A stretch of 64,000 bases of DNA from Dimorphilus gyrociliatus (lineage: Eukaryota > Annelida > Polychaeta > Dinophilidae). The stretch spans positions 600,942 to 664,941 of the forward strand of contig CAJFCJ010000009.1 of assembly GCA_904063045.1 (NCBI GenBank), written 5' to 3'. The notes under the pieces were generated by a model. It was not told the origin of the DNA. It saw nothing but the letters and a program-made list of their open reading frames with translations, and did no database searches. This document shows positions 48,526 through 59,619 of this stretch, in pieces (within the stretch, counting starts at the first letter, position 1; every line of letters begins with the position of its first letter). The position numbers and the translations under genes are program-made.

Positions 48526-50756
48526 ATGAGGGAGCAATTTCACGAACCGGCGTCGACGGCGTTCAGTAAAAAGTTGACGGCGGCGCAACAAGTTTGGTAA
48601 GTTCCGTGCCGTGAGGATTATCTGAGAACAGCCAATAAATAAGCTACATTTCGTAAATGTATTTTTTTCTCTTTATTAATCCCTTGTTGGTATTGTTGTC
48701 TATTGTTAATTAGCGCACGATTTATTGAACTGGCGTTTATGTTTGTTTGTTTGTCATTTTATATTTTGTTTTATAAAGAAATATATTAAAAATAATCACT
48801 CTAGACTTATCATTAAAAATTTGCATTTATGCTTGTTTTATTAGACAGGGGTACTTTTATATATGATGTGAGAAGGGGGGAAGGCTGGAAAGAGAGAGAG
48901 AGAGAGAGGAAAATGAAAGAAATCAGTAAGGGAAAAGAAATGATTAATAAAAAAAAATAATAGAACGAAAAGAATATGGGAGATAGATAATCAGATAGGA
49001 AGAAAAATGAAAATAAATGTTTAGTTTTCTCCTCTGTCAAAAGTCTTCTCCCTCTTCCTGTTCCTTCGCTTTTAGTACTTTCAATCCGCTAATTTGTATA
49101 CTTGATATTAGATAAAAATTGAGTGAATATTCATGAATGCTGGAAGGCGGATACCCAATGCATACGTAGAGTGATTATAGTCTTTTGTGCATAAGTATAT
49201 AATATAGCGAATCACATATCGTGACGAGAGCTTTTTCTTGCTTCTAGAGAAGTTTTTTTTGTTTTATTCTATAACAGGCTGTTAATGTAATTATTGGTGG
49301 AACGAAAAAGAATTAACATGACCGTGTCAAGCGTTCGTTCGTTTTACAAAAATAAAAAAAAAGAAGGAAAATAGATTAAAACCTATTGCGAACATATATA
49401 AAATTCTAGTTAACTCTTATAAATAATTATGCATTATTCATGACTTTCGTATCTTTTGCTGTTTTCGATTATATTTACGACGGTTAACTTCTATCGTTGA
49501 TCGATGAGAAAAGAGTATAAAAATCGGCATCTAAAAATGAAAAAGCGAGTAACGTCTTACGTCACCTCAGAGAGGAATAATTAAATTAAACTTTTCTGTT
49601 TCGTTTCTTTCATTTATTCACTTCGCCTTTATATTCAAAGTTGTATAGCGCAATTTTATGTGTTTTTATAAATTATATATACATATAATCTGAATGATTT
49701 ATGTTTTTACATTATAGCGTTGTATTATAAGATCTTTATTGATGAAAAGATATATTGTCTGTTTTGATATACAGTACTATTACAAATTGAGGATATAATA
49801 GTAAAATATATCTAAGAAACATATGTTTCTCATCTGTTGGCTTATTAGCGGTTCAAGTTTATATGCATAGTATAAAAGTGTTTACACAATATTAACAATC
49901 TTTCCTCTCTTTTTTTATTTCATTTATTCATTCATTCTTTCTTTCTTTCTATCTTTCATTTCAACCTTATTTGTGGCGGTTTGTGTCTGTCTGTCTGTAC
50001 ATATATTTATATAAAAAGTATACACTTTGTATATTCTTACATAACCAAAACGTTACTAATATAACAGAAAGAAGTCCTTAATTTTCGATTCTCGTCATGG
50101 CCTAATTCGTCGCTGTCCATTGCAAACAACATGAGTTCACTCATACATTATTCGTAAGTATATATCGTTGGTAAGAAGGAATGTTTATCATGCGTGAAAA
50201 TTATGAAAACGGAGAGGAAGTAGTAGAAGGCAAATGCCTTTTTTCCATTCAACTAACCATTCTCCTCTTTGCATCTTCTCTACTATTCAGTTATAGAAAG
50301 GAGAAAGTAAAAATAGATTAATGTAAACCTGCATATATTTATATAAACACTTATAAATTCTTTATTAGTCTTTACATATGAATTTTACGTAGAGCGCGCG
50401 CGATTTGGAAATGATGAATTAAGAGATTTCATGCAATTTATCCTCCTTCAATGAATAATTGATGCAGGCTGGTGCAAAGGCAAAACGTCTACTCGGGATC
50501 TCGATCTTCTGCCGATGCTACTTCCTCGTCAAAGATAGAAGAAACCCGCAGAAAACAAAGCGTTCATAACACCAAACAAACAACTTCAAAATCTGACAAA
50601 CAACTCAAAGCATACAGGTTTTTTTTCCCTTCTTTTCCCACATTTTTTATATTGTATATTCATAATAGTGCTTACTAACAAATAATAGGTCATAGTTACG
50701 ATAACAGCAATAATTGCAGTGATAATAAAGGCAATAAAGTAATACAAATAACAATA

Positions 50757-50787
<31 letters not shown>

Positions 50788-53700
50788 ATTCAGCATTGGC
50801 GTAACTGAGAAAAGAGCGTCTTTTACAAGGCAGATGGCGTGTTAGTAACGTTTCTTATATAATGAAATATAAACAATAAATTAGACATTATCCTACGATA
50901 AATTCTATTTATGACATATGTGCTATATATCATTTTGTTTATATAGCGAATATTTGCGTGTTTCGTGTATTTAAGGTTTATATCCGTGTTTGTATATAGG
51001 TGTCGTTAATAGTTACTTGTTTATTTTCTATCGTTAGCTAATTATGCTAAACCAAAATCTAAATTGATATTGGATCGAACAACTGCATTAGCTCTATGGG
51101 TATCTCAATTTCCTTAAAAAAGGCAAAGCAATAGACGCCCCTTTTTTAACACCACTAGAAATTACTTTTTGAACAAAAGTCGCGAGTTTATAGGCCTGCG
51201 AAATTCGAACAATCGATATAGTACTAGACGCCATCTAGGCTAATGTCAAGGCCATTAGGAGACGCCTTTTTAGAGTAGACGTTCTAAAGTGTATTGAAAA
51301 ATATAAAATGACCGCCAATCATAATTCGACAAATTCGTTAATTGGCGTTAAACCAGTCAATGCCGTTCAACTACGATCAGCTCTTCCGGCTAAGATAGTT
51401 AAGAAGAATTTTAGGTATGATAATAAAATGTAGATTACCCGTTTGATGTAGCGTATTGTAATCTATTTATTATTTTTAACATATTAGCCTGTGTATGTAG
51501 TATACAGTAAACGTACGTATACACTACTATACGCACATTTACAGTATTGCAGTATAACTGTTTGTAGCATGAATATATAACAGTCTATATATGCAAAAAA
51601 AAAGACTTTTTTCTATTAAAATATGTGTTCTTTATATATTTATATGGTATAGATAAATCTATATAAAAGCTATGTTTATAAAATATAATATGCTAAATGG
51701 ATAAAATATACTAAATATATCGAAATTGAAGAAAAGTTGGTATTCGCCAGGGGTCGTCAATGTCGCCATCAATACACTTAAAAGCCGAGTTTGTCAATTG
51801 CTATACTGTAAATTTGACCAACTGACGCCTTTTTCTATCGGATTATGAAGAATGATAACACCATAAAAATGTCTTGTATAAGAAACAGGTGGAATAGTCG
51901 ACGTCTATGAGCATAAATCTCTTTTAAATCGCTCTATATTAAGAAATACTTATTCTATTCATTTTAAACAGAAACCTTGGTAAATCGGGCTTGAGAGTAT
52001 CCAATATCGGTCTAGGTAAGTGCGTTTTTCTCCGTCTATATTCATTTAATTTACTAAGGGAATAAGATAAGTCTGTGTCAAGACGCTCGGGACTGATAAA
52101 CTAGTTAAAGATTGACTTTTTACTATTTCTTATAGGTACATGGGTAACTTTCGGAGCACAAATTCCAGATGAGGTGAGTATATAAACACTTAACCACTTG
52201 CAAAAACGAGATATTGTTACAAAAAACAGATTGCTGAAGAGATGCTTACTCTCGCCTACGAAAGCGGAATAAACGTAAGTATGATGAATCCAATTTTTTT
52301 TTTTTTTATAAAAACAAGTCACTCTTTATTAGCTATATATTTATATATATATAATGTATATATATTAATATACACGATGTACTGCTTATATCTAGTGTAT
52401 CTCTATAAGTGCTTAAATTAGCATCCCATACAAAAGTCTTAGGCCTACGAATGTAAAAATATTAGATATAGACCTATATGTGAATAAAAGAAAAAAAAAG
52501 CTACTGCAATTTTATTAAATAGTCTGAAAAACTTCTAGGTATTCGACACGGCAGAAGTTTACGCGGCTGGAAAGTAAGTGAATAGAAAAAAAAATATTCC
52601 TTATCCGTTCCGATTCCTTAATTACATAGACGCCGAATTTAGGGCAGAAATTGTTCTTGGAAAATTACTTAAGAAGAAAGGATGGAGGCGATCCAGCTAT
52701 ATCGTGACTACAAAGATATACTGGGGTGGGAAGTAAGTATATACATACCTTTAAAGCCATTTAAAGGATGAAATAATTTTAGTTATTTAGTCTTTTCCCT
52801 TCCCTCTCTCCCTCTTTCTGTAGAACCCTTTTAACAGGACCTTTAATCTATCTATCTATTAATATAAATTGTGTATGCTTTGTACATATGTATTAGCAAT
52901 GCTTGTTTCTAAATAAATTATTGTGTAGATACGCTTATTCGTATAGTCTGTATAGATGGTAGAGTATGTACAATAGATGTTATAACGAATATAAATGCGT
53001 AATCCTCCTAGAGCCGAGACGGAAAAAGGATTATCTCGCAAGCATATTATTGAAGGCTTAAAAGCCTCTTTAGGTGAGTTGCATACTTAATATCATCTTA
53101 TAGTTAAATGTTGATAAGTATACAATCTTATTGTATATAATTGCGTATTGTTATTAATAGAAATGTGATATATATATATATATATGTACTAATATATCAG
53201 AAATGTATACTTTTTCTGCTTATTTTAATCTTTTAAAATAAAATATCATTGCAGAGAGACTGCAGTTGGAATATGTCGATATTGTGTTCGCTAATAAACC
53301 AGATCCACATACACCTATGGAGGGTTTGTTTTAAAAATAAAAACAAACCTCTATCAGAAAGAAAACAACAATTTATTCTCTTTCTCTTTACAGAAATCGT
53401 CCGAGCATTCAGTTATATAATCGATAAAGGATGGGCAATGTATTGGGGCACGTCTAGATGGTCTACTATGGAGATAATGGTGAGTTCTTGACTTCAATCA
53501 ATTTGTACTTAGGGGAATGACTTTGTGCGATATATAGATCTGTATACACTGCTACAGTGTTTTATACGCTCTTACATCGACATATGTCACCTTAGTGTTG
53601 ATTTAATATTATAATATAGATGTCGCTAACTAGAATATTTTTCTTCCCCTTAGGAAGCGTATTCTGTAGCCCGACAATTTAATTTAATACCCCCGATAGC

Positions 53701-54271
53701 CGAACAAGCAGAATATCACATCTTTCAAAGGGAAAAGGTAGAGCTGCATATGCCCGAATTGTATCACAAAATTGGTTTGGGAGCAATGACTTGGTCGCCA
53801 TTGGCGTGTGGTTTTTTGACCGGAAAATACGAGGATGGCGTACCAGTTTATTCGAGAGCTTCTCAGAAGGGATACACTTGGCTGAAAGATAGAATACTAA
53901 GTGAAGAGGGAAGAAAACAGCAGGCCAAGCTAAGAGAAGTTCAAACAATTGCTGAAAAAATAGGTTGTAGCGCCGCACAATTAGCCATAGGTTCGTGGAA
54001 AAAGAACAATAGATTATAGAAAAAGCATAACAATACGCCATATAAGTGTTTTTTAATTTTTATTATTTCTTTTTAAATTGTAGCATGGTGCCTAAAGAAT
54101 GAGAATGTGCACTGCGTTCTTGTAGGAGCGTCTACAGTTGAGCAATTACATGAGAATTTGCAAGCGGTGCAATTTGTTCCCAAATTAACACCAGCTTTAA
54201 TGAATGAAATTGATAAGATTCTGGGAAACAAACCTACTCGAATTAGAGAGATACAACAGCCGCAAAGGTGA
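48526..54271 (+). CDS. KCNAB: Voltage-gated potassium channel beta subunit (Kv-beta), distal-start isoform
   Basis: Exons 48526-48596, 50468-50617, 51972-52015, 52136-52173, 52230-52274, 52539-52573, 52643-52732, 53012-53073, 53255-53323, 53394-53479, 53654-53990 and 54084-54271, all in phase, 404 aa. The first two exons encode a Ser/Lys-rich N-terminus ([13 protein letters not shown]..., ending KAYR). The rest is a complete aldo-keto-reductase-fold core: [32 protein letters not shown] (catalytic Asp and Tyr), VTTKIYWGG (Lys), [10 protein letters not shown] (Asn), [66 protein letters not shown] (NADPH-binding Ser/Arg region) and [14 protein letters not shown]. Kv-beta tetramers dock under Shaker-type channels and sense redox state. 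In vertebrates variable N-termini control channel inactivation. Symbol given at family level (vertebrates have KCNAB1-3). Confidence 0.95.
48597..50467 (+). other. Long first intron of the Kv-beta gene
   Basis: AT-rich intron with (GA)n near 48893-48910. No internal exon recognised, though further alternative exons cannot be excluded. Confidence 0.45.
50755..50788. repeat. (AAT)n trinucleotide repeat
   Basis: About ten AAT/TAA units in a Kv-beta intron. Confidence 0.85.
51308..51414 (+). CDS. Alternative first coding exon of the Kv-beta gene
   Basis: ATG at 51308, 35 codons plus 2 nt, donor TTTTAG|GTATGA. It joins the common exon at 51972 in the same phase (AG|A) as the distal form, giving a 366-aa isoform beginning [18 protein letters not shown] and reaching [14 protein letters not shown]. 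That length matches vertebrate KCNAB2 (367). Since it opens with its own ATG and lies inside the intron of the distal form, it implies a second promoter near 51200-51300. Confidence 0.8.
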
Positions 54272-55283
54272 CTAGAAGCCGGCCAGGCGACTTCTGGCCG
54301 ATCCTCTTCGCCACGTTCTCGCCCTCCTCCAGCTGCCATGGGAAATGCTGCTATGACAACACCCTGTAGTGTAATGTAAATAAGAGAATAAGCTATATCT
54401 TTAAACTAGGTTTCATCTTGCATTAGTTATACAGAAAAATATTAGTAAACTAATAACTACTCAATTTTCGTTATTCTAATTATATATGTACCGTCTTATA
54501 TAACATTATAGGTTGTGCTGTATCTAGGTCGTCTACTGAACGAGAGAAAGATGATATTTTTTGTCTCCAATAGGGAATTTTTTCCCTCCTTAAAGGTAAA
54601 GTAAATAACGAAATAGAGAAAATATACGTTAAACTTATACAACCTAAGCATAAATAATATACTTTATACCTAATTTAAATAAACTCAAAATGCAGAAAAA
54701 AGAAAAGAATCATATTTCATTGTCTTTTCCAGATAGAAGAAATCTAATTAATACTGTAATTAGTTGATTTAGAAATGAAATACTCTAATTATATAATTTC
54801 TATATAACTTAAGCAATGAAATACAAAATACTTTTTGCGCTAATCTTGTAAATACAATACCTAATCTAGTCGATAGTAGAGGAAAAATACATTAATAAAT
54901 GATAAGTAGTAAGTGTATACTTTAGTCTTTCTACTGCATATAGTGAATCTAAAATGTGCTTTAATTCTTAATTTTTAACGGGAAGAAAAGAAATTAAAGA
55001 AAAAAAGAGAGAGAGAATGAATGATAGAAGGTGAGAGTAAGTGGATGAGAAAATAAGAGATCTTATGCTCTTTCTTTAGGGATAAGCGAATCTGTGTATA
55101 CAACATTCTAATTATACTAATTTTACTTCATTTACTCGAAAACTTAATCAAGATAAATAGTTTGCTGCTAAGTAAGGAAGCAAGTTTTTTCAATGTATTC
55201 TACAAGAATAATATAATTGTCAATAGATGGCGCTATTTGTAATAATAAAAATTGTATATTCAATGCTTCAAGTAATAATACTA

Positions 55284-55284
<1 letters not shown>

Positions 55285-55332
<48 letters not shown>
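55285..55332. repeat. (TA)n microsatellite
   Basis: About 24 TA units, among the longest in the window, between the Kv-beta and stomatin genes. Confidence 0.9.
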
Positions 55333-55333
<1 letters not shown>

Positions 55334-55768
55334 CTTTTATGTTATACGTATGTCTATATCATATTGAAAAAATACATCTATATAGATATATGAATATGTA
55401 TAATTAATGCATATTTTTGAACAGGTAAAGACGTTATTGAAATGCCAAAAATGTATATAAAACATATATATTTAATTGATATTATTTGTTTAATATGATT
55501 TTTTTTAATTGTTTTCGTTCCATTTGCCTAGCTCGATTATTATTAAACTTAATAAAGACAAAGTCAAATTAAGCGCAAGACTTGGGAATGTATTGAATCT
55601 TCTCTGATAATAACAAAGCATTATACACCAACCTTTAGTATTTTCTTGTATTTTATGAATAATAAACACTTTATTATATTTTTAAATATTAATATTAAGT
55701 TAAACGATTCATTTGTTAATATGAATTAGTTTTAGTTCTTCTTCCTCTTCTTCTTCGATAAACTGCTG

Positions 55769-55772
<4 letters not shown>

Positions 55773-55803
<31 letters not shown>
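55773..55803. repeat. (TC)n microsatellite
   Basis: About 15 TC units upstream of the distal stomatin exon. Confidence 0.9.
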
Positions 55804-55805
<2 letters not shown>

Positions 55806-56369
55806 GTCTTTTTATGTTTCTTCGTATCTTTATTAACAGAATGTCCTCATATTTAAAAAAGTTTCGTCGATTCATCAATATATATTGACATCCTCGTCTA
55901 CCTCGTACATTAATTTACCGAGTAACCTGCTTCTTAATAGTATTCACTGCATATTGAAATTATTACATTTAAATATCTTGTTTAATGATTTAATGAACAA
56001 CAACGTAAACTTGAATATATTAAAGAAAAAATACAAAGATGCTAAGATGTTCATTTGTGTTTTAGATAAAAAAGAAAAAGATAAAAAACAAGAATTTTTA
56101 AAGATAAAAATTCTCTGGTTTATATAAATAATTAATTGTATTAATTTTTAATTAGAGAAATCGTAGTACATTGTGTTTTTGTTAAGTTTCATTATCGGAA
56201 ACATCGGTTGCACGTAAAATATTCTCTCTCTTTTTTTTTTAATATTTTGTACACCCCTTCTGAGAACAGCTTTACCGATCTAAGAGAGGGCGTTACGATC
56301 GAACATAGCTATATTGCCCATGTCCATACAAACACTGCAAACATTCACCAACTGCAGCTTCGTTAGGTT

Positions 56370-56427
56370 ATGGCTGCTAAGTACGATAGGCCTAACAGGG
56401 CTGAAGATAACCAAATGGTAATTGGAG
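56370..56427 (+). CDS. Alternative first coding exon A of stomatin
   Basis: ATG, 19 codons and one base, donor GGAG|GTTAGT; starts MAAKYDRPNRAEDNQ. Joining to the main acceptor at 59604 would meet a stop. Joining to the internal acceptor TTTATACAG (exon from 59642) gives G|CT GAC, continuing ADESTDGLG in frame. Confidence 0.55.
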
Positions 56428-57877
56428 GTTAGTAGAGAATTCTTGTCTATTTATTTTCATTCGTTAAGTATATATGTAAGTTCATGTAGCTAAATATGTT
56501 TGGATATACTTTGTAAAAAAACTAAAGAAACTCTAAAAGACGTCCTACATAGGCGTCGGTATGTCTACTTTCTGGATTCGATATAAAAGAAAAGTATTAT
56601 ATACTTTTATCCATTCTAGAAAATGACCAAAAAAGTTGTTTAAGTTTACTCTATACGACCATTTAGTTTTAAAGAATCGGCAATAATTTATAGGTTGTAT
56701 ATATCACAACATATACTTACACTCTAGAGATTCTAAATTACAAGGAAGATATTGAAGAATAATATTTAGCGGATGTTTTTTTTTCTCTCCCTCTTTCTCT
56801 TCTCCTTCTCCTCTCTTCCCTAATATTTATTTATTTAACTTTATTTTTCTTACTAAATCTGTCAAGAAAGTAGCTTATTTTCTTTTTATTCATCCATCTA
56901 ATATATCAAATGAATTTGTTTTAAAGATTCTTATTAATCATATTAGTTGAATGGAAAAGGGTTGTAATCATTTTCAAGTGAATTATTTTCATTAATACGT
57001 AAGGCTTTAGAGGAATTAGGGGCAGAAGATGAGGAGACCAAAGACAATTACTGATTGAACGTAATAAGAAACGGCCCTTTCTAGCTAAATGGAAATCAGA
57101 GATAGCAATAATAAAATCGTAAAGCAAAACCATTGCTTTGCATATATAAAGGAGCAGTTCTCGATCGTTTTTCTGCCATAATGGATTCTTTTCAAATGAC
57201 TAGCATCCAATAACAAAGGCTTCAGTGAAGTGGACGCCGTTAAAATCTTTCCTTCTTAATTATTAACATCCGTATTCATTCAATTTACAAAGTAATAGCA
57301 ATTCATAATACTGCGTTATGCTTCCCTTATTTTTATTCCTTGCCCATCGATTTGTCTTTAAAGGTTATAGGCCTATGACCTTCATAATTTATTTTCTTAT
57401 TCCTTCATTTGTCATTCAAATTTCCTTTTTAGTAGAATTTCTTTCCTGTTAGAAAGATTAATTAAAAATTACCAAATAATATCAACGTTATATCTTAACT
57501 GTTAATTGTTATTTACATGACTTTAATACCGTTTTATTTGAACCCTATATTGTAGCAGAGGGGCATAGGAGAGAAATCTTTTATCCTTTCTTTATACATT
57601 TAATCTAATATTGCAGTACACTCTTGTGGTATATCATACATATTTATTATTTCATCCTATTAATTAATTATTACGTTTAATGTACATTTGTTTCATTCTA
57701 ACTCCCGCTATCCCTATTCTCCTCTTATGTCTAAATGATCTTTTACGTTTCGATTGTCAATATAATTTTCTATCTCCTACCTCCTCTCCCTCTCCTATTT
57801 CCTTTCCTCCCTTCTCCCTTACTTTCAATTTCACCTGTGAAAAAATTTCTTGGTGACTAATCGAAAAAATCTAGGCC

Positions 57878-57942
57878 TATAAAATTTATCGAAAAAACAG
57901 ACAACGGCGAAGCGGCAAAAGCGAGAACAGGATATCACTACG
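57878..57942 (+). promoter_or_regulatory. TATA promoter and non-coding first exon C of stomatin
   Basis: TATAAAA at 57878-57884, then a GC-richer leader ending at a consensus donor (ACTACG|GTATGT, exon end 57942). Spliced to the acceptor at 59604 this would give the form that starts at the ATG at 59620. The stretch cannot be an internal coding exon for exon A because it holds a stop in that phase. Confidence 0.45.
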
Positions 57943-59099
57943 GTATGTTTAGAGATCAGGAGAGGATCTCAGGAAATATAAATACGCATAAAAATACATA
58001 TGTATAATAAGTATTGTACATAAATGTGGTAGAACAAGAAGAAATAAAAGCATATTATATGATATACAACTATACAACTATACAGTATATATCTACTTCC
58101 GAAAATGTACTGTATACGTATTCATATGTATAAATGTGTAAATATTATTGAAAAATTTTAAACAGACAGAATAATAGCTTTCTAAATGTTGTTCACTTCT
58201 TTTAACAATAATTTCTTTCTCTTTACTTTTTCTTATTTTCTCACCCCTTTTAATGTTTCTCTCTCTCTCTCTCTCTCTCTTTAAATTGCTTATGTAATTG
58301 GAAAGTACATTATTCCTACTTCTTTCCTTTCTAAATGTAATGGAATATGAAAGAATCTGTACTACATATTATTATTAGCCGAAAATGAGAAAATATAATG
58401 AAACTTGGACGAATATACCGTAATAAATATAGGGGCTTCAACAAAACAAGATCTACATATTTACTATATATATATATTGATATAGAAAGGAAAAGAAGAA
58501 GAAGAAGAAGAGGGGTTGAAGAGAAACATACAGAAATAGATAGAGTAAGAGATGAGCGAAATAAAGCAGAGAATAAAAGACAATAATACCCTAAAGCAAT
58601 TTTTTCTAAAATGAAAAGATAATAGATAATAAATTCAATTTTACAGAATCATTTTTATACTTGATTAAGTAATTATTGTTTTGAAAAAAAGTGACACACC
58701 CCAAAAAATTTCAATTAGCAGTCTTTCACAATCACAATAATAATTTTCTTAAAACACCAATATGCTACGTAACACAAATTAGCACTTAAAAGGGGAAAAA
58801 AATCTTCATTCTTCATTCAGTCATCATACTGCACAATTAGTTGCATGTTGTTATTCTTATCCGTTATTACGTATTGGATGCTATGTTCCCGCTTTTCTTC
58901 TTCTACCTACATCTTGCATAATTTATGAATTTACATAGCTTATATATCTTCATATAAGCTTTATTTTTGGATGTGTTAAGCCTATATTAACTTCTTTATA
59001 TATACAGTATATATATATATATATATATATATATTTTATAAATTCTATAAAACTATACGTATATCAAGATTAGTAGTATATGAGTAGAGAAACTGGAAA

Positions 59100-59151
59100 A
59101 TGACGTCCAATTCTAATTCTCGTGATCAAATTGTTAACTTTAAGGAAGAAG
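59100..59151 (+). CDS. Alternative first coding exon B of stomatin
   Basis: ATG, 17 codons and one base, donor GAAG|GTTAGA; starts MTSNSNSRDQIVNFKEE. Same phase 1 as exon A and likewise readable only into the internal acceptor at 59641/59642. Confidence 0.55.
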
Positions 59152-59461
59152 GTTAGAGTATGGCAGAAAACTTTGTTGTAATGTATTGTTTTTCTTTTCT
59201 TCGAAAAAGAAGAGAGAAGGTGGTTTTTTTTCGTGTATTTATAACACTGGCCTTTTTTCTTTAATCAAATTTTTATACGTAACACAGTATATTCACTCAA
59301 TTAATTTTTATATACTTAATATTTTATTATGTTTTCTTTTTTTTTTAAAAAAAAAACAAAATTAAGATTAATTGTAAAATAAAGTTTATAATGATTAAAT
59401 TAAATAGGAAAAAGCTAATTTTTTATGATAATTAAATATATATATATAGTATATATTACTA

Positions 59462-59466
<5 letters not shown>

Positions 59467-59500
<34 letters not shown>
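59467..59500. repeat. (TA)n microsatellite
   Basis: TA run about 100 bp before the stomatin exon 2 acceptor. Confidence 0.9.
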
Positions 59501-59503
<3 letters not shown>

Positions 59504-59619
59504 ATAAGGTAAAGCTTAATTTTTTTCTACGTTTATTTATTTTTGTTTTTCTTATCTTGTAAAATTTTTCAATGGTTTGTTTGTTTATAACATTTGTATT
59601 TTAGTTTTGAGATTTCAAC

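Larger units (their letters stand above)
54272..56369. other. Intergenic: Kv-beta 3' flank to stomatin distal promoter
   Basis: Contains an AGATGGCG motif followed by CTA (55225-55235), a long (TA)n tract at 55285-55332 and a (TC)n tract at 55773-55803. Sequence becomes GC-richer just before 56370. No gene seen. Confidence 0.5.

Noticed and set aside
50700-50790. AAT-rich repeat cluster considered as a CRISPR-like or satellite array.
   Set aside because: It is a simple trinucleotide microsatellite in an animal intron with no spacers or higher-order unit.
51029-51130. Relatively mixed-composition stretch considered as an snRNA or other small RNA gene.
   Set aside because: No match to a known snRNA or tRNA core or stem structure that I could find by eye.
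57142-57190. TATATAAAGG followed by an ATG, possible extra stomatin promoter.
   Set aside because: No clear donor in a suitable position downstream and no phase-compatible coding exon.
57876-57942. Possible internal coding exon of stomatin after exon A.
   Set aside because: In phase 1 it gives a stop after one full codon; it fits better as a TATA-driven non-coding first exon.
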